From positions 1-64,000 of the forward strand of contig JABCZC010000008.1 in NCBI GenBank assembly GCA_013289875.1: a stretch of 64,000 bases of DNA, written 5' to 3'. The DNA is from Acidobacteriota bacterium. Lineage in GTDB: Bacteria > Acidobacteriota > Terriglobia > Terriglobales > Acidobacteriaceae. Below the pieces are notes generated by a model. The model did not search any database. It was given only the letters and a program-made list of their open reading frames with translations, and was not told where the DNA came from. The position numbers and the translations under genes are program-made. This document shows, in pieces, positions 52,146-61,954 of the stretch (position 1 is its first letter; every line of letters starts with the position of its first letter).

Positions 52146-52711
52146 CTCCTGAGTCTATTCCAAATGGCACAGAAGGCTGCGCGTGGCAGGTGAAACATGA
52201 GCGCAGCGAAGCCCGGTTTTGGGAAATTTGAGTCGAAAGTAACGACAATGAAGACACCTTATTTGGCACAGTGACTGTGGCATTTGTTATTTTTAGGGGT
52301 TCTTCGGACATCGGAAGGAGTTATTTCAGCTTCCAACAGAAAGGAAGGCGGAGGCAGGTAAACATTGTGGAAATTGAATATGGGAACAAAAGCCTTCCAT
52401 AGATTTCTCGAGCTATTAACGATGAGAAAATGCGGCACGATTCCTCGAGCATGCTATATTAGAAGGAAATCGGGTTCGCTGCATTCGCAAGAACCCCAAG
52501 CGGTCCTCTGCAATTCATCGTAAGGCATTATTCTTTTTTGCACAGAAACTAAGGCTGCCGTAACTGGTTTATTCCATTACTTACGGGGCTCGAGTCGAAA
52601 CCGTTGTAGTATTTCCAAACTCCCTCACCTGCGCCGCACTTTTTATAAGGTCCGTCGGAAGTGCTCGGGCTGTGGACAAGTTTCCTGAACTGCTCGGTTC
52701 TTGAGAGAATA
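52146..52711 (+). other. Long AT-rich leader before the sugar transferase gene
   Basis: This 566-nt gap is the longest gene-free stretch and clearly more AT-rich than its surroundings. It contains a possible -10 (TATATT, 52455-52460) without a good -35, and a hairpin with arms GGGTTC (52472-52477) and GAACCC (52491-52496). No ORF of note. It may be the promoter/leader of the exopolysaccharide initiation gene, but nothing specific was recognised. Confidence 0.35.
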
Positions 52712-54229
52712 ATGGCTACTTCGGAATTCATACGGAAAACGAGTGCCAATGATCAGCCGGTCTTAGGTTTGCCCGCACGGAAGGCATTTGGCACGCGCAG
52801 CGTTACAGGGCCATCGATGGTCTCTTCGCTGATCATGATGCTGAACGATAGCCTGGCGATCATGCTGGCATTCGGCACGGCGCTGGTACTGCGCGCCATC
52901 CTCTTTGAGAAGGCAGTTCGATTCCCGAGCGTCCCGCACGACGTGACCAGCGCTCCACTGGGAGCGATATATCTTGTCTGGTTCATTCTGGCTTTTATCC
53001 TCGTCGCACGCCGCTATGGCCTTTATTCGCCTATTCCGCTTTCCACCGGGACGCACGAGCTTCGTCTTACGGTTCAAGCCTGCCTAAATGCAGGCCTTTT
53101 GCTCTGCGGCGGACTCTACATGACAAACAGCCTGAGCATCTCCAGGGCATTGGTCGTGCTGCTCATCGGGAGCGCAATCGTGTCACTTTCGATTCGCCGC
53201 ATGATCTGGAGACTGGCGCGATATCGGCAGTACGAACGTGGGCTGGAAACACGAAATGTCGTCATTCTGGGTACAAATCACCTGAGCAATGCTCTCGGCC
53301 AGCACATCGCCAAAGACTACCGGTTGGGTTATAAACTGCGCGGATTTCTCCTGGCTCCGGATTGCACGGCGAGCCGTGAGGTGCCGGAAAATCAGATTCT
53401 GGGGGGTATCGATCGCATCAGGCAGCTCACCCGCCTACATTTTATCGATGAGATCGTGATCGCTGAACCTTGCGCCACTGAGCAGGCTATCCGCCTGGTG
53501 GAGGAGGCGCGCGAGCTGGATATCGATATCCGTTCCATTTCTGGGTACTACGGAGAGCTCACTGCGAATACGCCTATTGAATACCTGGGCGTTTTCCCCG
53601 TCGTATCACTTCATCGCCGCGATCCGCGCACCATCGCCCTGCACCTGAAGAGGATCGTCGACATCGCCCTGTCACTGCTGGCGCTAACTGCTGTTTTTCC
53701 GGTGATGCTGATCATTGCGGTGGTCATCCGGATGAACAGCAAGGGGCCCATCTTCTTTGTCTCGGAACGCATCGGCAAACGGGGCCGTGTCTTCCCCTGC
53801 TTCAAATTCCGTACCATGGTCAAGGATGCTGAGCAGCTTAAAAAGAATCTGGCCGCCATGAACGAACGCGATGGCATTCTCTTCAAAGTGAGCAACGATC
53901 CTCGGGTCACGCCCGTGGGCCTCTTCCTGCGCAAGTACAGCCTGGATGAGCTTCCGCAATTCTTCAATGTGCTGCGCGGGGAAATGAGCATCGTCGGTCC
54001 CCGTCCCCCTATTGCGAGCGAGGTCGAGAAGTATGATCTCGAGCACTTCCGCCGCCTGGAGGTGCTGCCCGGTCTCACAGGCCTGTGGCAAATCCAGGCT
54101 CGCCAGGACTCCTCCTTTGCGAAATACATTGCGCTCGACACTGCCTATGTCGAAAACTGGAGCTTCTGGCTGGATCTGAAGATCCTCATACGCACCGCAG
54201 AGGTAATCGTCCGAGGCACCGGAGCCTGA
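52712..54229 (+). CDS. Polyprenyl-phosphate hexose-1-phosphate transferase (WcaJ/WbaP-type)
   Basis: A 505-residue integral-membrane initiating transferase that loads the first sugar phosphate on undecaprenyl phosphate. The N-terminal part has four to five membrane segments, then a CoA-binding-like cytoplasmic domain (NVVILGTNHLSNALGQHIAK). The C-terminal phosphoglycosyl transferase domain starts LKRIVDIALSLLALTAVFPV (reentrant helix), continues PCFKFRTMVKDAEQLKKNL, has the catalytic Asp-Glu pair in YSLDELPQFFNVLRGEMSIV and ends VGPRPPIASEVEKYDLEHF. ATG at 52712 is preferred over GTG at 52661. It fits the surface-glycan region with ugd and glycosyltransferases. Confidence 0.92.
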   Translation: MATSEFIRKTSANDQPVLGLPARKAFGTRSVTGPSMVSSLIMMLNDSLAIMLAFGTALVLRAILFEKAVRFPSVPHDVTSAPLGAIYLVWFILAFILVARRYGLYSPIPLSTGTHELRLTVQACLNAGLLLCGGLYMTNSLSISRALVVLLIGSAIVSLSIRRMIWRLARYRQYERGLETRNVVILGTNHLSNALGQHIAKDYRLGYKLRGFLLAPDCTASREVPENQILGGIDRIRQLTRLHFIDEIVIAEPCATEQAIRLVEEARELDIDIRSISGYYGELTANTPIEYLGVFPVVSLHRRDPRTIALHLKRIVDIALSLLALTAVFPVMLIIAVVIRMNSKGPIFFVSERIGKRGRVFPCFKFRTMVKDAEQLKKNLAAMNERDGILFKVSNDPRVTPVGLFLRKYSLDELPQFFNVLRGEMSIVGPRPPIASEVEKYDLEHFRRLEVLPGLTGLWQIQARQDSSFAKYIALDTAYVENWSFWLDLKILIRTAEVIVRGTGA

Positions 54230-54409
54230 AGCCCACCCGGCTCGCCCGGCTGGTTAACCCCTATTGATTTCTACAAGTCTTTGATTCGGCTCGGGTTGTG
54301 AGTCGTAGCCTTGGCAAGTGTGTGAAATAACCGCCTTTATTTCATTTACTCTGATTGCAACGGGCTTAAGGGATAAAACTTGCCTTAGTTTTGATGCTGC
54401 ACCCCCGTC

Positions 54410-56101
54410 ATGTCCTTAACTTCTCCACCCAATCCGCCGCCGGTTCCCGCACAGGATGCGGTAATCGAAAAGCAGACCACCGGCTTTGAACCGTTACGGT
54501 CTGCGCTCTTTCGCAATCTGTGGATTGCTTCCACGATCTCGAATCTCGGCGGCTGGATGCAGGACACCGCCGGAACCTGGCTGATGACGTTGCTTACGAC
54601 GTCTCCCTTGCTCATTGCGCTGATGCAGACGGCCGCGAGTCTGCCGGTTGTGTTGCTGGGGTTGCTGGCCGGCGCGACTGCGGACATCTTCGACCGGCGC
54701 CGCCTTCTGCTCTTTTGGCAAGCCTGGATGCTCGCCGCAGTCGGGTTGCTCAGCGTACTCACCTTCCTCAACATCATCTCGCCATGGGTGCTGCTCACCC
54801 TTACTTTCCTGCTCAATGTGGGCACGGCGATGAACAGCCCCGCCTGGCAGGCGATCATGCCCGAACTGGTGCCGCGCGAAGAGCTCCCGGAGGCCGTGTC
54901 GTTGAACAGCGCTGGCTTCAATCTCGCCCGCGCGCTCGGTCCGGCGCTTGGCGGGCTGGCTATTGCCGCCTTCACTCATGCGGACACCGGCGCAGCCTGC
55001 ACCTTTCTTCTCAATTCGCTCTCCTTTGTCGGGGTCATCCTCGTTCTCTACCAGTGGAAGCGGAAGCCGCTCTTCAAGAGCACGCTGCCTGCTGAGCGGA
55101 TATACGGCTCCATGCGCGCCGGCCTTCGCTATGTCCAGTACGCTCCGCTGTTGAGGGCGGCGCTGGCGCGGGCATTCCTTTTTACTATCTTTGTCAGCGC
55201 GGTCTGGTCATTGCTGGCCGTTGTCGCCGCCCGCGACCTGCACCAGGGCGCGCTCGGTTACGGCATTCTGAATGGCAGCATGGGCCTCGGCGCGGTCATC
55301 GGCGCTACGGCTCTGCCGCGCGTCCGGCGCAAGTTCTCCGCCGATGAAATCATCGCTGTTTCGTCCGGTGTCTTTATCGGAACCCTACTGATCCTCGCGT
55401 TCGTCCACAATCCGCTCGTCATCATTCCGGTGCTCTTGTGTGCAGGTTTTGCATGGACCAGCACCATGTCGACCCTTAATCTCGCCGTGCAGGTGTCAGT
55501 ACCGAGCTGGGTGCAGGCTCGCGCTCTCGGCACCTACCAAATGGTCTTCGCCGGAGGCATGGCCGTCGGAAGCGTCATCTGGGGGGTGATTGCTGAACAC
55601 CTCTCGACGCCGGTTTCGCTTGCAGCTGCGGCAGGCGGATTGCTGATCACGCTGCCCCTGAGCAGCCGCCTGCACGTACTGCGCGGTGAATTGCCCGACT
55701 TCAGACCATTCCGTTCAAAATTCCTGCCCCCGCAGCTCGCAATCGAACCGGAGATGTCCGATGGTCCCGTGCGCATTTTGATCGACTACTATGTCGATCC
55801 GGAGGATTACAACGCCTTCGTGCAGGCGATTCACGAACTGAAAGATGTGCGGCTGCGCGATGGCGCGATGCGCTGGGGCATCTTTCAAGACGCGAATGAT
55901 CCCCGCCGTCTCAATGAGTCCTTCATTATGGAGTCTTGGATTGACTACCTTCGCCAGCGGGAGCGCTTCACTGCATCGGACCGGACCGTCCGCGATCGTG
56001 TCGAAAGCTTGCACCGTGGCGAGAAGCCACCCCGCATCACGCACACCATCTATGCCAAAGAACGGGCCAACGGAAGTCCAGGCAAATCAGAGAACAGGTA
56101 G
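54410..56101 (+). CDS. MFS transporter, EntS-like (MFS_3 family)
   Basis: A 563-residue transporter with 12 membrane segments. The start (residues 28-75) has LRSALFRNLWIASTISNLGG and WMQDTAGTWLMTLLT, typical of the enterobactin-exporter/MFS_3 branch, then ADIFDRRRLLLFWQ (motif A-like) and LARALGPALGGLAIA. Uncommonly, about 120 residues follow the last membrane segment and look like a soluble dimeric alpha/beta (ABM-like) domain: VRILIDYYVDPEDYNAFVQA, then IMESWIDYLRQRERFTASD. Substrate unknown. The 180-nt gap upstream (54230-54409) shows no gene or clear repeat. Confidence 0.88.
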   Translation: MSLTSPPNPPPVPAQDAVIEKQTTGFEPLRSALFRNLWIASTISNLGGWMQDTAGTWLMTLLTTSPLLIALMQTAASLPVVLLGLLAGATADIFDRRRLLLFWQAWMLAAVGLLSVLTFLNIISPWVLLTLTFLLNVGTAMNSPAWQAIMPELVPREELPEAVSLNSAGFNLARALGPALGGLAIAAFTHADTGAACTFLLNSLSFVGVILVLYQWKRKPLFKSTLPAERIYGSMRAGLRYVQYAPLLRAALARAFLFTIFVSAVWSLLAVVAARDLHQGALGYGILNGSMGLGAVIGATALPRVRRKFSADEIIAVSSGVFIGTLLILAFVHNPLVIIPVLLCAGFAWTSTMSTLNLAVQVSVPSWVQARALGTYQMVFAGGMAVGSVIWGVIAEHLSTPVSLAAAAGGLLITLPLSSRLHVLRGELPDFRPFRSKFLPPQLAIEPEMSDGPVRILIDYYVDPEDYNAFVQAIHELKDVRLRDGAMRWGIFQDANDPRRLNESFIMESWIDYLRQRERFTASDRTVRDRVESLHRGEKPPRITHTIYAKERANGSPGKSENR

Positions 56102-56170
56102 GACATTTTGCAGCAAGCAGATTGCAAGTCACCAGCGATCGACGGTTCATGGTAGTTTAGCGCGTTCCCC

Positions 56171-56219
56171 TTGACAGCTTAGGAGAGACTGCGCTACTCT
56201 CCTGATCATCTTAGGAGAG
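56171..56219 (+). promoter_or_regulatory. Promoter with PadR-type operator before padR
   Basis: TTGACA at 56171-56176 with an 18-nt spacer to TACTCT at 56195-56200. AGGAGAG (56181-56187) and CTCTCCT (56197-56203) form a perfect 7-bp dyad covering the spacer and -10. A second CTTAGGAGAG (56210-56219) repeats the first (56178-56187) 32 bp downstream and doubles as the Shine-Dalgarno of padR. Confidence 0.6.
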
Positions 56220-56222
56220 TGC

Positions 56223-56564
56223 ATGACGGATCAAGCCCAACTTTTGCCGGGGACTCTCGATCTCCTCATCCTGAAAGCGGTCTCCCTTGGTCCTCTTCAC
56301 GGCTACGGGATTCTTTTGCGCATTGGGCAAATCTCGGGGCAGGCGCTGCTTATCGAGCAGGGGGCGCTGTATCCGGCGTTGTTTCGCCTGGTGCGCCAGG
56401 GATTGCTGAAGGCGAATTGGGGAGTCTCGGAAAACAATCGCCGCGCCAAGTTTTATGAGCTCACCGCCGCCGGCCGTGATCGATTTCGCGAAGAGACTGA
56501 AGGCTGGAATCGCGTTGCCACAGCTATGGCCGTTGCCCTAGCCGCGCAATCGGAGGAGATATGA
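56223..56564 (+). CDS. PadR-family transcriptional regulator
   Basis: A 113-residue winged-helix repressor of the short PadR-s1 type. LLPGTLDLLILKAVSLGPLH is the family start, then GYGILLRIGQISGQALLIEQ, GALYPALFRLVRQGLLKANW and NNRRAKFYELTAAGRDRFRE (wing and helix 4). ATG at 56223 sits 3 nt after an AGGAGAG that is also part of the likely operator. It overlaps the first ADOP gene by 4 nt, an arrangement that recurs in Acidobacteriota, so it likely controls the permease pair. Confidence 0.93.
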   Translation: MTDQAQLLPGTLDLLILKAVSLGPLHGYGILLRIGQISGQALLIEQGALYPALFRLVRQGLLKANWGVSENNRRAKFYELTAAGRDRFREETEGWNRVATAMAVALAAQSEEI

Positions 56565-59218
56565 GTTTCCTGGCCTACGTTCGCTCTCTTGGCGCCAAGA
56601 TTTTTCGTCATTCTCAAATTGCAGACGAGATGGGTGAAGAACTTCGCTCCCACATCCAGTTCCGCGCGGACGATCTGGAACATTCCGGGCTAGACCGTGC
56701 CGAGGCGGAGCGACGTGCGCGCATCGAGTTCGGTGGCTACGAGCGATACCGTGAGGAATCTCACGAAGCGCTTGGTGGCAATTTCATCGAAACTTTCCAG
56801 CAGGACGCCCACTTTGCCTTGCGCTCGCTGCGCAAATCTCCGGGATTCGTCATGGTCGCTGTGCTTACGCTGGCGATGGCCATCGGAGCGAATGCGGTGG
56901 TGTTCAGCCTGCTGAATGGCCTGATTCTGCGTCCACTCAATGTTCCTCAGGCGAAAAGTCTTTACATGGTTGAGCGCGGCGAAGACGAAGAGTCCCCGAT
57001 GCAGTCGTATCCGGACTACATCGACCTACGTGACCGCAGCCGGAGCTTCAGCGGCCTGGTGGCGTACGACATCGACACAGCCGGCGTGGATACGGGGGGC
57101 AATCCCTCTTCAGCCTGGCTTTATGAAGCTAGCGGGAACTACTTCGACGAGCTCGGCATTCAGCCGTATCTCGGCCGTTTTTTCCACGCCTCCGATGAGC
57201 GCGGACCGAACAGCGCTCCTTATATCGTGCTGGGCTATGACTACTGGCGCAGTCATTTTCAGGCCGATCGTGCGGTAGTGGACCGCACGATTCTGGTGAA
57301 CAAGCATCCATACACGATTCTTGGCGTGGCGCCGCCAGGGTTTCGTGGAACGGAATTGTTCTTCACCCCCGATTTCTGGGTACCGCTGGTCGACCAGGGA
57401 CAGATTGCGGGCAGCAGCGATCTAAACGCGCGCGGAACTCGGGGAACCTGGCTGGTGGGACATCTGAAACCGGGAGTCACGCCTGCGCAGGCCATCGCCG
57501 ATCTGAACTCAATCGCCATGTACCTGGTAAAAACTTATCCGAAAGATGACGATCGGATCAGCTTTAAGCTGGCGCGGCCGGGTCTGGTCGGCGACATGCT
57601 GGGTCGCCCTGTGCGAGCATTTCTGACGGGACTGACGTTGCTGGCCGGGCTCATCCTGCTGGCTGCCTGCGCCAACCTGGGAAGCCTCTTTACTGCGCGG
57701 GCGGCGGACCATTCCCGCGAGATTGCCCTGCGGCTCGCGCTGGGTTCGAGCCGCAGACGAATTGTGCGGCAGATGCTCACCGAAGCGGTGCTGGTTTCCC
57801 TCGCAGGAGGAGTTGCCGGACTGATCGGGGCTATCGTGCTGCTACGCTGGCTGAGCCGCTGGCAGCCCATGGCTAATCTGCCAATTAATAGCCTGCCTGT
57901 GAATCCGGATTTGAGTGTTTATGGAATGGCTTTGCTGTTGGCATTGGCCAGCGGACTTCTCTTCGGCATGGTTCCGATCCGGCAGGTGCTGCGCGCCAAT
58001 CCGTGGCAGATTGTCAAATCGGGCTCCAGTGGTGTGGTCGGCCGTGGGCTTACCATTCGCGATCTGTTGCTCGTCGTACAGATTGCGATTTGCGCTGTGC
58101 TGGTCACATCCTCACTCGTGGCGCTCCGGGGGCTAGTGCAGTCGTTGCACAGCAATTTTGGCTTTGAGCCTCGGAACGCATTGCTGGTGGCCACCGATCT
58201 GGTAATGGCAGGTTACAGCGGCGAAAGAGTGCCTGCGATGCAGCGGCGCATGCTCGATGCCCTGGAGGACATTCCTGGTGTATCGTCGGCAGGGCTGTCC
58301 GACAGATTGCCGCTGGGTGTGGACTGGTATGAAGATGTCGTCTTCAAAGACAGCACAACCGACATGAAGATGTCGAATGCCGCTGCCGAAACGGTGATTT
58401 ACGACGTATCTCCCGGGTACTTCCGTGCCGCGGGCACCGCGTTGCTTGCGGGAAGGACCTTCACCTGGCACGACGACAAGAATGCGCCGCGTGTTGCGGT
58501 AGTGAATCGCGAATTTGCGCGCAAGGTTTTTGAGTCGGAGACAGTGGCTCCAGGCAAATACTACAAGAGGATGGATGGCACCCGCATCCAGGTGGTGGGT
58601 CTGGTTGAAGACGGCAAGCACAAGACCCTTGCCGAAGATCCGAAGCCGGCGATGTTCCTTCCCATCCTGCAGTCGCCGTCCAGCAGCACCTGGCTGATTG
58701 TGCGCTCCAGACGTGATCCGCAGGAGTTGACGGTCGCTGTGGAGAGCACACTGCGCAACCTGGATGCCGGACTGCCGTTCAGCATTCGCACCTGGAACAA
58801 GCAGCTCGACAGCGCTCTTTTTGCCTCGCGTATCGCCACGATTTCTCTTGGAGTACTCGGCGGCCTCGGCGCCATGCTGGCCGTTACTGGAATCTTCGGC
58901 ATGGCAGCGTACTCGGTGAGCAAGCGGCTGCGTGAACTGGGAATTCGCGTTGCCCTCGGCGCGCAGCGGAAGGAAGTGTTGCAGGCAGCGCTGGGACGCG
59001 CATTCAAATTGTTGGCATGCGGTTCGGCGGCAGGGCTGCTTCTCGGGCTTCTGGCAACCAAGGTACTGGCTTTCATCGTGTATCAGGCAAGTCCCAGCGA
59101 TCCGCTGGTGCTTGCGGGTGTCGTATTGGCGATGTCGTTCCTGGGGCTGCTGGCTACATGGATTCCCGCGCAACGCGCGCTGTCGGTCGATCCTTTGATC
59201 CTGCTGCGCGACGAGTGA
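56561..59218 (+). CDS. ADOP-family ABC-type permease (MacB/FtsX-like), copy A
   Basis: An 885-residue membrane protein: N-terminal cytoplasmic prefix (about 1-85) with ELRSHIQFRADDLEHSGLDR and GGYERYREESHEALGGNF, first membrane helix with MAIGANAVVFSLLNGLILRP, a periplasmic MacB-type domain, an FtsX domain (GLILLAACANLGSLFTARAA), a second periplasmic domain and a second FtsX domain ending ALSVDPLILLRDE. This is the TIGR-type acidobacterial duplicated orphan permease: no ATPase or TolC gene lies nearby. Known MacB-like relatives export peptides or lipoproteins; ADOP substrates are unknown. It is coupled to padR. Confidence 0.93.
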   Translation: MSFLAYVRSLGAKIFRHSQIADEMGEELRSHIQFRADDLEHSGLDRAEAERRARIEFGGYERYREESHEALGGNFIETFQQDAHFALRSLRKSPGFVMVAVLTLAMAIGANAVVFSLLNGLILRPLNVPQAKSLYMVERGEDEESPMQSYPDYIDLRDRSRSFSGLVAYDIDTAGVDTGGNPSSAWLYEASGNYFDELGIQPYLGRFFHASDERGPNSAPYIVLGYDYWRSHFQADRAVVDRTILVNKHPYTILGVAPPGFRGTELFFTPDFWVPLVDQGQIAGSSDLNARGTRGTWLVGHLKPGVTPAQAIADLNSIAMYLVKTYPKDDDRISFKLARPGLVGDMLGRPVRAFLTGLTLLAGLILLAACANLGSLFTARAADHSREIALRLALGSSRRRIVRQMLTEAVLVSLAGGVAGLIGAIVLLRWLSRWQPMANLPINSLPVNPDLSVYGMALLLALASGLLFGMVPIRQVLRANPWQIVKSGSSGVVGRGLTIRDLLLVVQIAICAVLVTSSLVALRGLVQSLHSNFGFEPRNALLVATDLVMAGYSGERVPAMQRRMLDALEDIPGVSSAGLSDRLPLGVDWYEDVVFKDSTTDMKMSNAAAETVIYDVSPGYFRAAGTALLAGRTFTWHDDKNAPRVAVVNREFARKVFESETVAPGKYYKRMDGTRIQVVGLVEDGKHKTLAEDPKPAMFLPILQSPSSSTWLIVRSRRDPQELTVAVESTLRNLDAGLPFSIRTWNKQLDSALFASRIATISLGVLGGLGAMLAVTGIFGMAAYSVSKRLRELGIRVALGAQRKEVLQAALGRAFKLLACGSAAGLLLGLLATKVLAFIVYQASPSDPLVLAGVVLAMSFLGLLATWIPAQRALSVDPLILLRDE

Positions 59219-59268
59219 AACAGAGCAGCGCAGCGATTAGTCTGCGCTTGCTCGCTACTGGAGGAAGC

Positions 59269-61950
59269 ATGAAATCCCTGGCCTGGATTCGTTCCGTTGC
59301 TGCTAAGTTCTTTCACCGTTCTCCGGTTGCGGATGAGACGGAAGAGGAACTTCGCTCACACATCGAGCTTCGTGCTGACGATCTGGAACGTTCCGGCCTG
59401 GATCGCGCGGAAGCCGAACGGCGTGCGCGGATCGAGTTTGGCGGCTATGAGCGATACCGCGAGGAATCTCACGAAGCGCTGGGCGGCAATTTTATCGAGA
59501 CCCTTGTGCAGGACGCGCGCTTCAGCCTTCGCATGTTGCGCAAGTCGCCGGGATTTACCCTGGTCTCAATTTTGACCCTCGCGCTGGCCATCGGGGCAAA
59601 TGCAGTGGTCTTCAGCATTATGAATGCCCTGATTCTGCGCCCGCTGAGAGTACCCCATGCCGAGAGCCTTTACGCCGTCGAGCGGGGACAAGATCAGGCC
59701 ATCAATCACTCGTTCCCCGATTATCTTGATCTCCGCGATCGCAACCGCAGCTTTGAAGATCTGGTGGCCTACAACGTCACGGGCGCCGCACTGGATACGG
59801 GTAACAATCCCACCTCCCCGTGGCTTATGGAAGTGACGGGAAACTATTTCGACGCATTAGGCATACGGCCGTCCCTCGGCCGCTTCTTTCATCGCTCCGA
59901 TGAGCACGGTCCCGACAGCGCTCCCTATATCGTGCTCAGGTATGCGTATTGGCACAGCCACTTCCATGACGATCATGGCGTGGTGGGCCGTGTAGTGCAG
60001 CTCAACAAGCATCCTTTCACCATCCTCGGTGTTGCGCCTCCTGATTTTCAGGGAACCCTGTTGTTCCTCGCTCCCGATTTCTGGGTGCCCATCGTGAACC
60101 AGGGGCAGGTGGAGGGAGTAGATGTCCTGAATGAGCGCGGCAACCGCGGCATCCTGATGGTGATGGGACACCTGAAGCCGGGTGTCACTCAGGCGCAGGC
60201 CGTTGCTGACCTCAACTCGATTGGCACGTATCTTGAAAAGGCCTACCCCAAAGACGATAGCCATATGACGTTTTCCCTTACCAGTCCAGGCCTGGCCGGT
60301 GACTGGCTGGGTGGTCCGATGCGGGAATTCCTCACTGGCCTGATGTTGCTGGCCGGGTTGATTCTGCTGGCGGCCTGCGCCAACCTGGGCAGCCTGTTCG
60401 CGGCACGCGCCGCCGACCGTTCGCGGGAGATTGCACTGCGGCTGGCGCTTGGATCGAGTCGCCGACGCATTCTGCGCCAGGTCTTTACCGAGGCGGTGCT
60501 GATCTCTCTTGTCGGAGGCGCCGTCGGATTAGCAGGCAGCGTCGTGCTGCTGCGCGGCCTGAGCGCCTGGCGACCGTTTTCAACCGTGGCCCCGAACATG
60601 ACGGTGCCGGTGAATCCGGACACGAACGTCTATCTGGTTGCTTTGCTCCTGGCTATAGCGAGTGGGTTCCTCTTTGGCGCAGTGCCGGTAAGACAGATAC
60701 TCCGAACCAATCCCTATGAGGTCGTCAAGGCGGGATTGTCACGCAGAACAGGCAGGCGGATCACGGTTCGCGATCTTCTGCTGGTTGCGCAGATCTCAAT
60801 CTGTGCGGTGCTGGTCACCTCTTCGATGGTCGCGGTGCGCGGGCTGATCGGCTCACTGCACAGCAATTTCGGATTCGAACCGCGGAACGCAATGCTGGTA
60901 GGCGCCTCGCTCAGTACGGCTGGTTTTAGCGGCGATAGCATGCCCGCTATGCAAAAGCGTTTGATTGACACTGTGCGGAACGTTCCCGGCGTAAAGTCCG
61001 CGGGGTCGGTTGATCGGCCGCCGTTGTATTTCGGTGCGAACACAGCCATTGTTTTTACCGACAAAACGACAGATCTGCGCCCGTCGAACGCCGCTGCTGA
61101 AGCAATGGTGTACAACATCTCTCCCGGGTACTTCGAAGCAGCCCATACCTCCTTGCTTTCGGGAAGAGACTTCACGTGGCATGACGACGAGAACGCGCCA
61201 CGGGTGGCGGTGGTGAATCGGGAGTTTGCTTCCAGGATATTTAGCTCAACGACGAACGCAGTGGGCGGATATTACAAGCGCCCCGATGGGACGCGCATCC
61301 AGGTGGTGGGCATTGCGGAAGACGGAAAGTATGAGAAGGTTACCGAAGCGCCGCAGCCGGCGATGTTCTTACCGACGATGCAATCGCCGCATGTCCGCGG
61401 AACGCACATAACAGATTCGACACTAGTGGTGCGCACAGATCGCAATCCACAGCAGGTGGCCGCCGCGATCAAGAGCGCGCTGAGCGAACTGGATCCGGGC
61501 ATGCCGGTAACCATCCAGATGTGGGATAAGCAGCTGAACGACAGCGCTCTGTTTGCCTCGCGGATGGCGACGCTGGCGCTGGGTGTGCTCGGCCTGATGG
61601 GTGCCGTGCTGTCGATCACCGGTATCTTCGGAATGGCAGCGTACTCGGTCAGCAAACGGCTGCGCGAGCTGGGAATTCGCGTTGCCCTCGGGGCGCAGCG
61701 CTCTGAAGTGCTGCAGGCGGCGCTCGGGCGGGCGTTCAAGTTGCTGGCCTTCGGTTCGGCAGCGGGACTCATCCTCGGACTGCTGGCCACCCGCGTTCTC
61801 GCTGCCATTGTCTATGGAGCCACGCCCCGGGATCCGCTGGTTCTGACCGGTGTCGTTCTGGCGATGGCGCTGCTGGGGCTCGTAGCCACGTGGATCCCGG
61901 CGCAACGGGCGCTGTCGGTTGATCCTTTGATCCTGCTGCGCGAGGAGTGA
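59269..61950 (+). CDS. ADOP-family ABC-type permease (MacB/FtsX-like), copy B
   Basis: An 893-residue paralogue of the gene at 56561 with the same domain order: prefix (ELRSHIELRADDLERSGLDR), MacB-type periplasmic domain, FtsX domain (GLILLAACANLGSLFAARAA), second periplasmic domain and FtsX end ALSVDPLILLREE. ATG at 59269 follows GAGGAAG; the longer open frame upstream is not used. It lies 50 nt behind copy A. The cytoplasmic prefix and FtsX ends are almost identical between copies while the periplasmic domains differ, so they may handle different substrates but share one partner ATPase encoded elsewhere. Confidence 0.93.
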   Translation: MKSLAWIRSVAAKFFHRSPVADETEEELRSHIELRADDLERSGLDRAEAERRARIEFGGYERYREESHEALGGNFIETLVQDARFSLRMLRKSPGFTLVSILTLALAIGANAVVFSIMNALILRPLRVPHAESLYAVERGQDQAINHSFPDYLDLRDRNRSFEDLVAYNVTGAALDTGNNPTSPWLMEVTGNYFDALGIRPSLGRFFHRSDEHGPDSAPYIVLRYAYWHSHFHDDHGVVGRVVQLNKHPFTILGVAPPDFQGTLLFLAPDFWVPIVNQGQVEGVDVLNERGNRGILMVMGHLKPGVTQAQAVADLNSIGTYLEKAYPKDDSHMTFSLTSPGLAGDWLGGPMREFLTGLMLLAGLILLAACANLGSLFAARAADRSREIALRLALGSSRRRILRQVFTEAVLISLVGGAVGLAGSVVLLRGLSAWRPFSTVAPNMTVPVNPDTNVYLVALLLAIASGFLFGAVPVRQILRTNPYEVVKAGLSRRTGRRITVRDLLLVAQISICAVLVTSSMVAVRGLIGSLHSNFGFEPRNAMLVGASLSTAGFSGDSMPAMQKRLIDTVRNVPGVKSAGSVDRPPLYFGANTAIVFTDKTTDLRPSNAAAEAMVYNISPGYFEAAHTSLLSGRDFTWHDDENAPRVAVVNREFASRIFSSTTNAVGGYYKRPDGTRIQVVGIAEDGKYEKVTEAPQPAMFLPTMQSPHVRGTHITDSTLVVRTDRNPQQVAAAIKSALSELDPGMPVTIQMWDKQLNDSALFASRMATLALGVLGLMGAVLSITGIFGMAAYSVSKRLRELGIRVALGAQRSEVLQAALGRAFKLLAFGSAAGLILGLLATRVLAAIVYGATPRDPLVLTGVVLAMALLGLVATWIPAQRALSVDPLILLREE

Positions 61951-61954
61951 TTCT

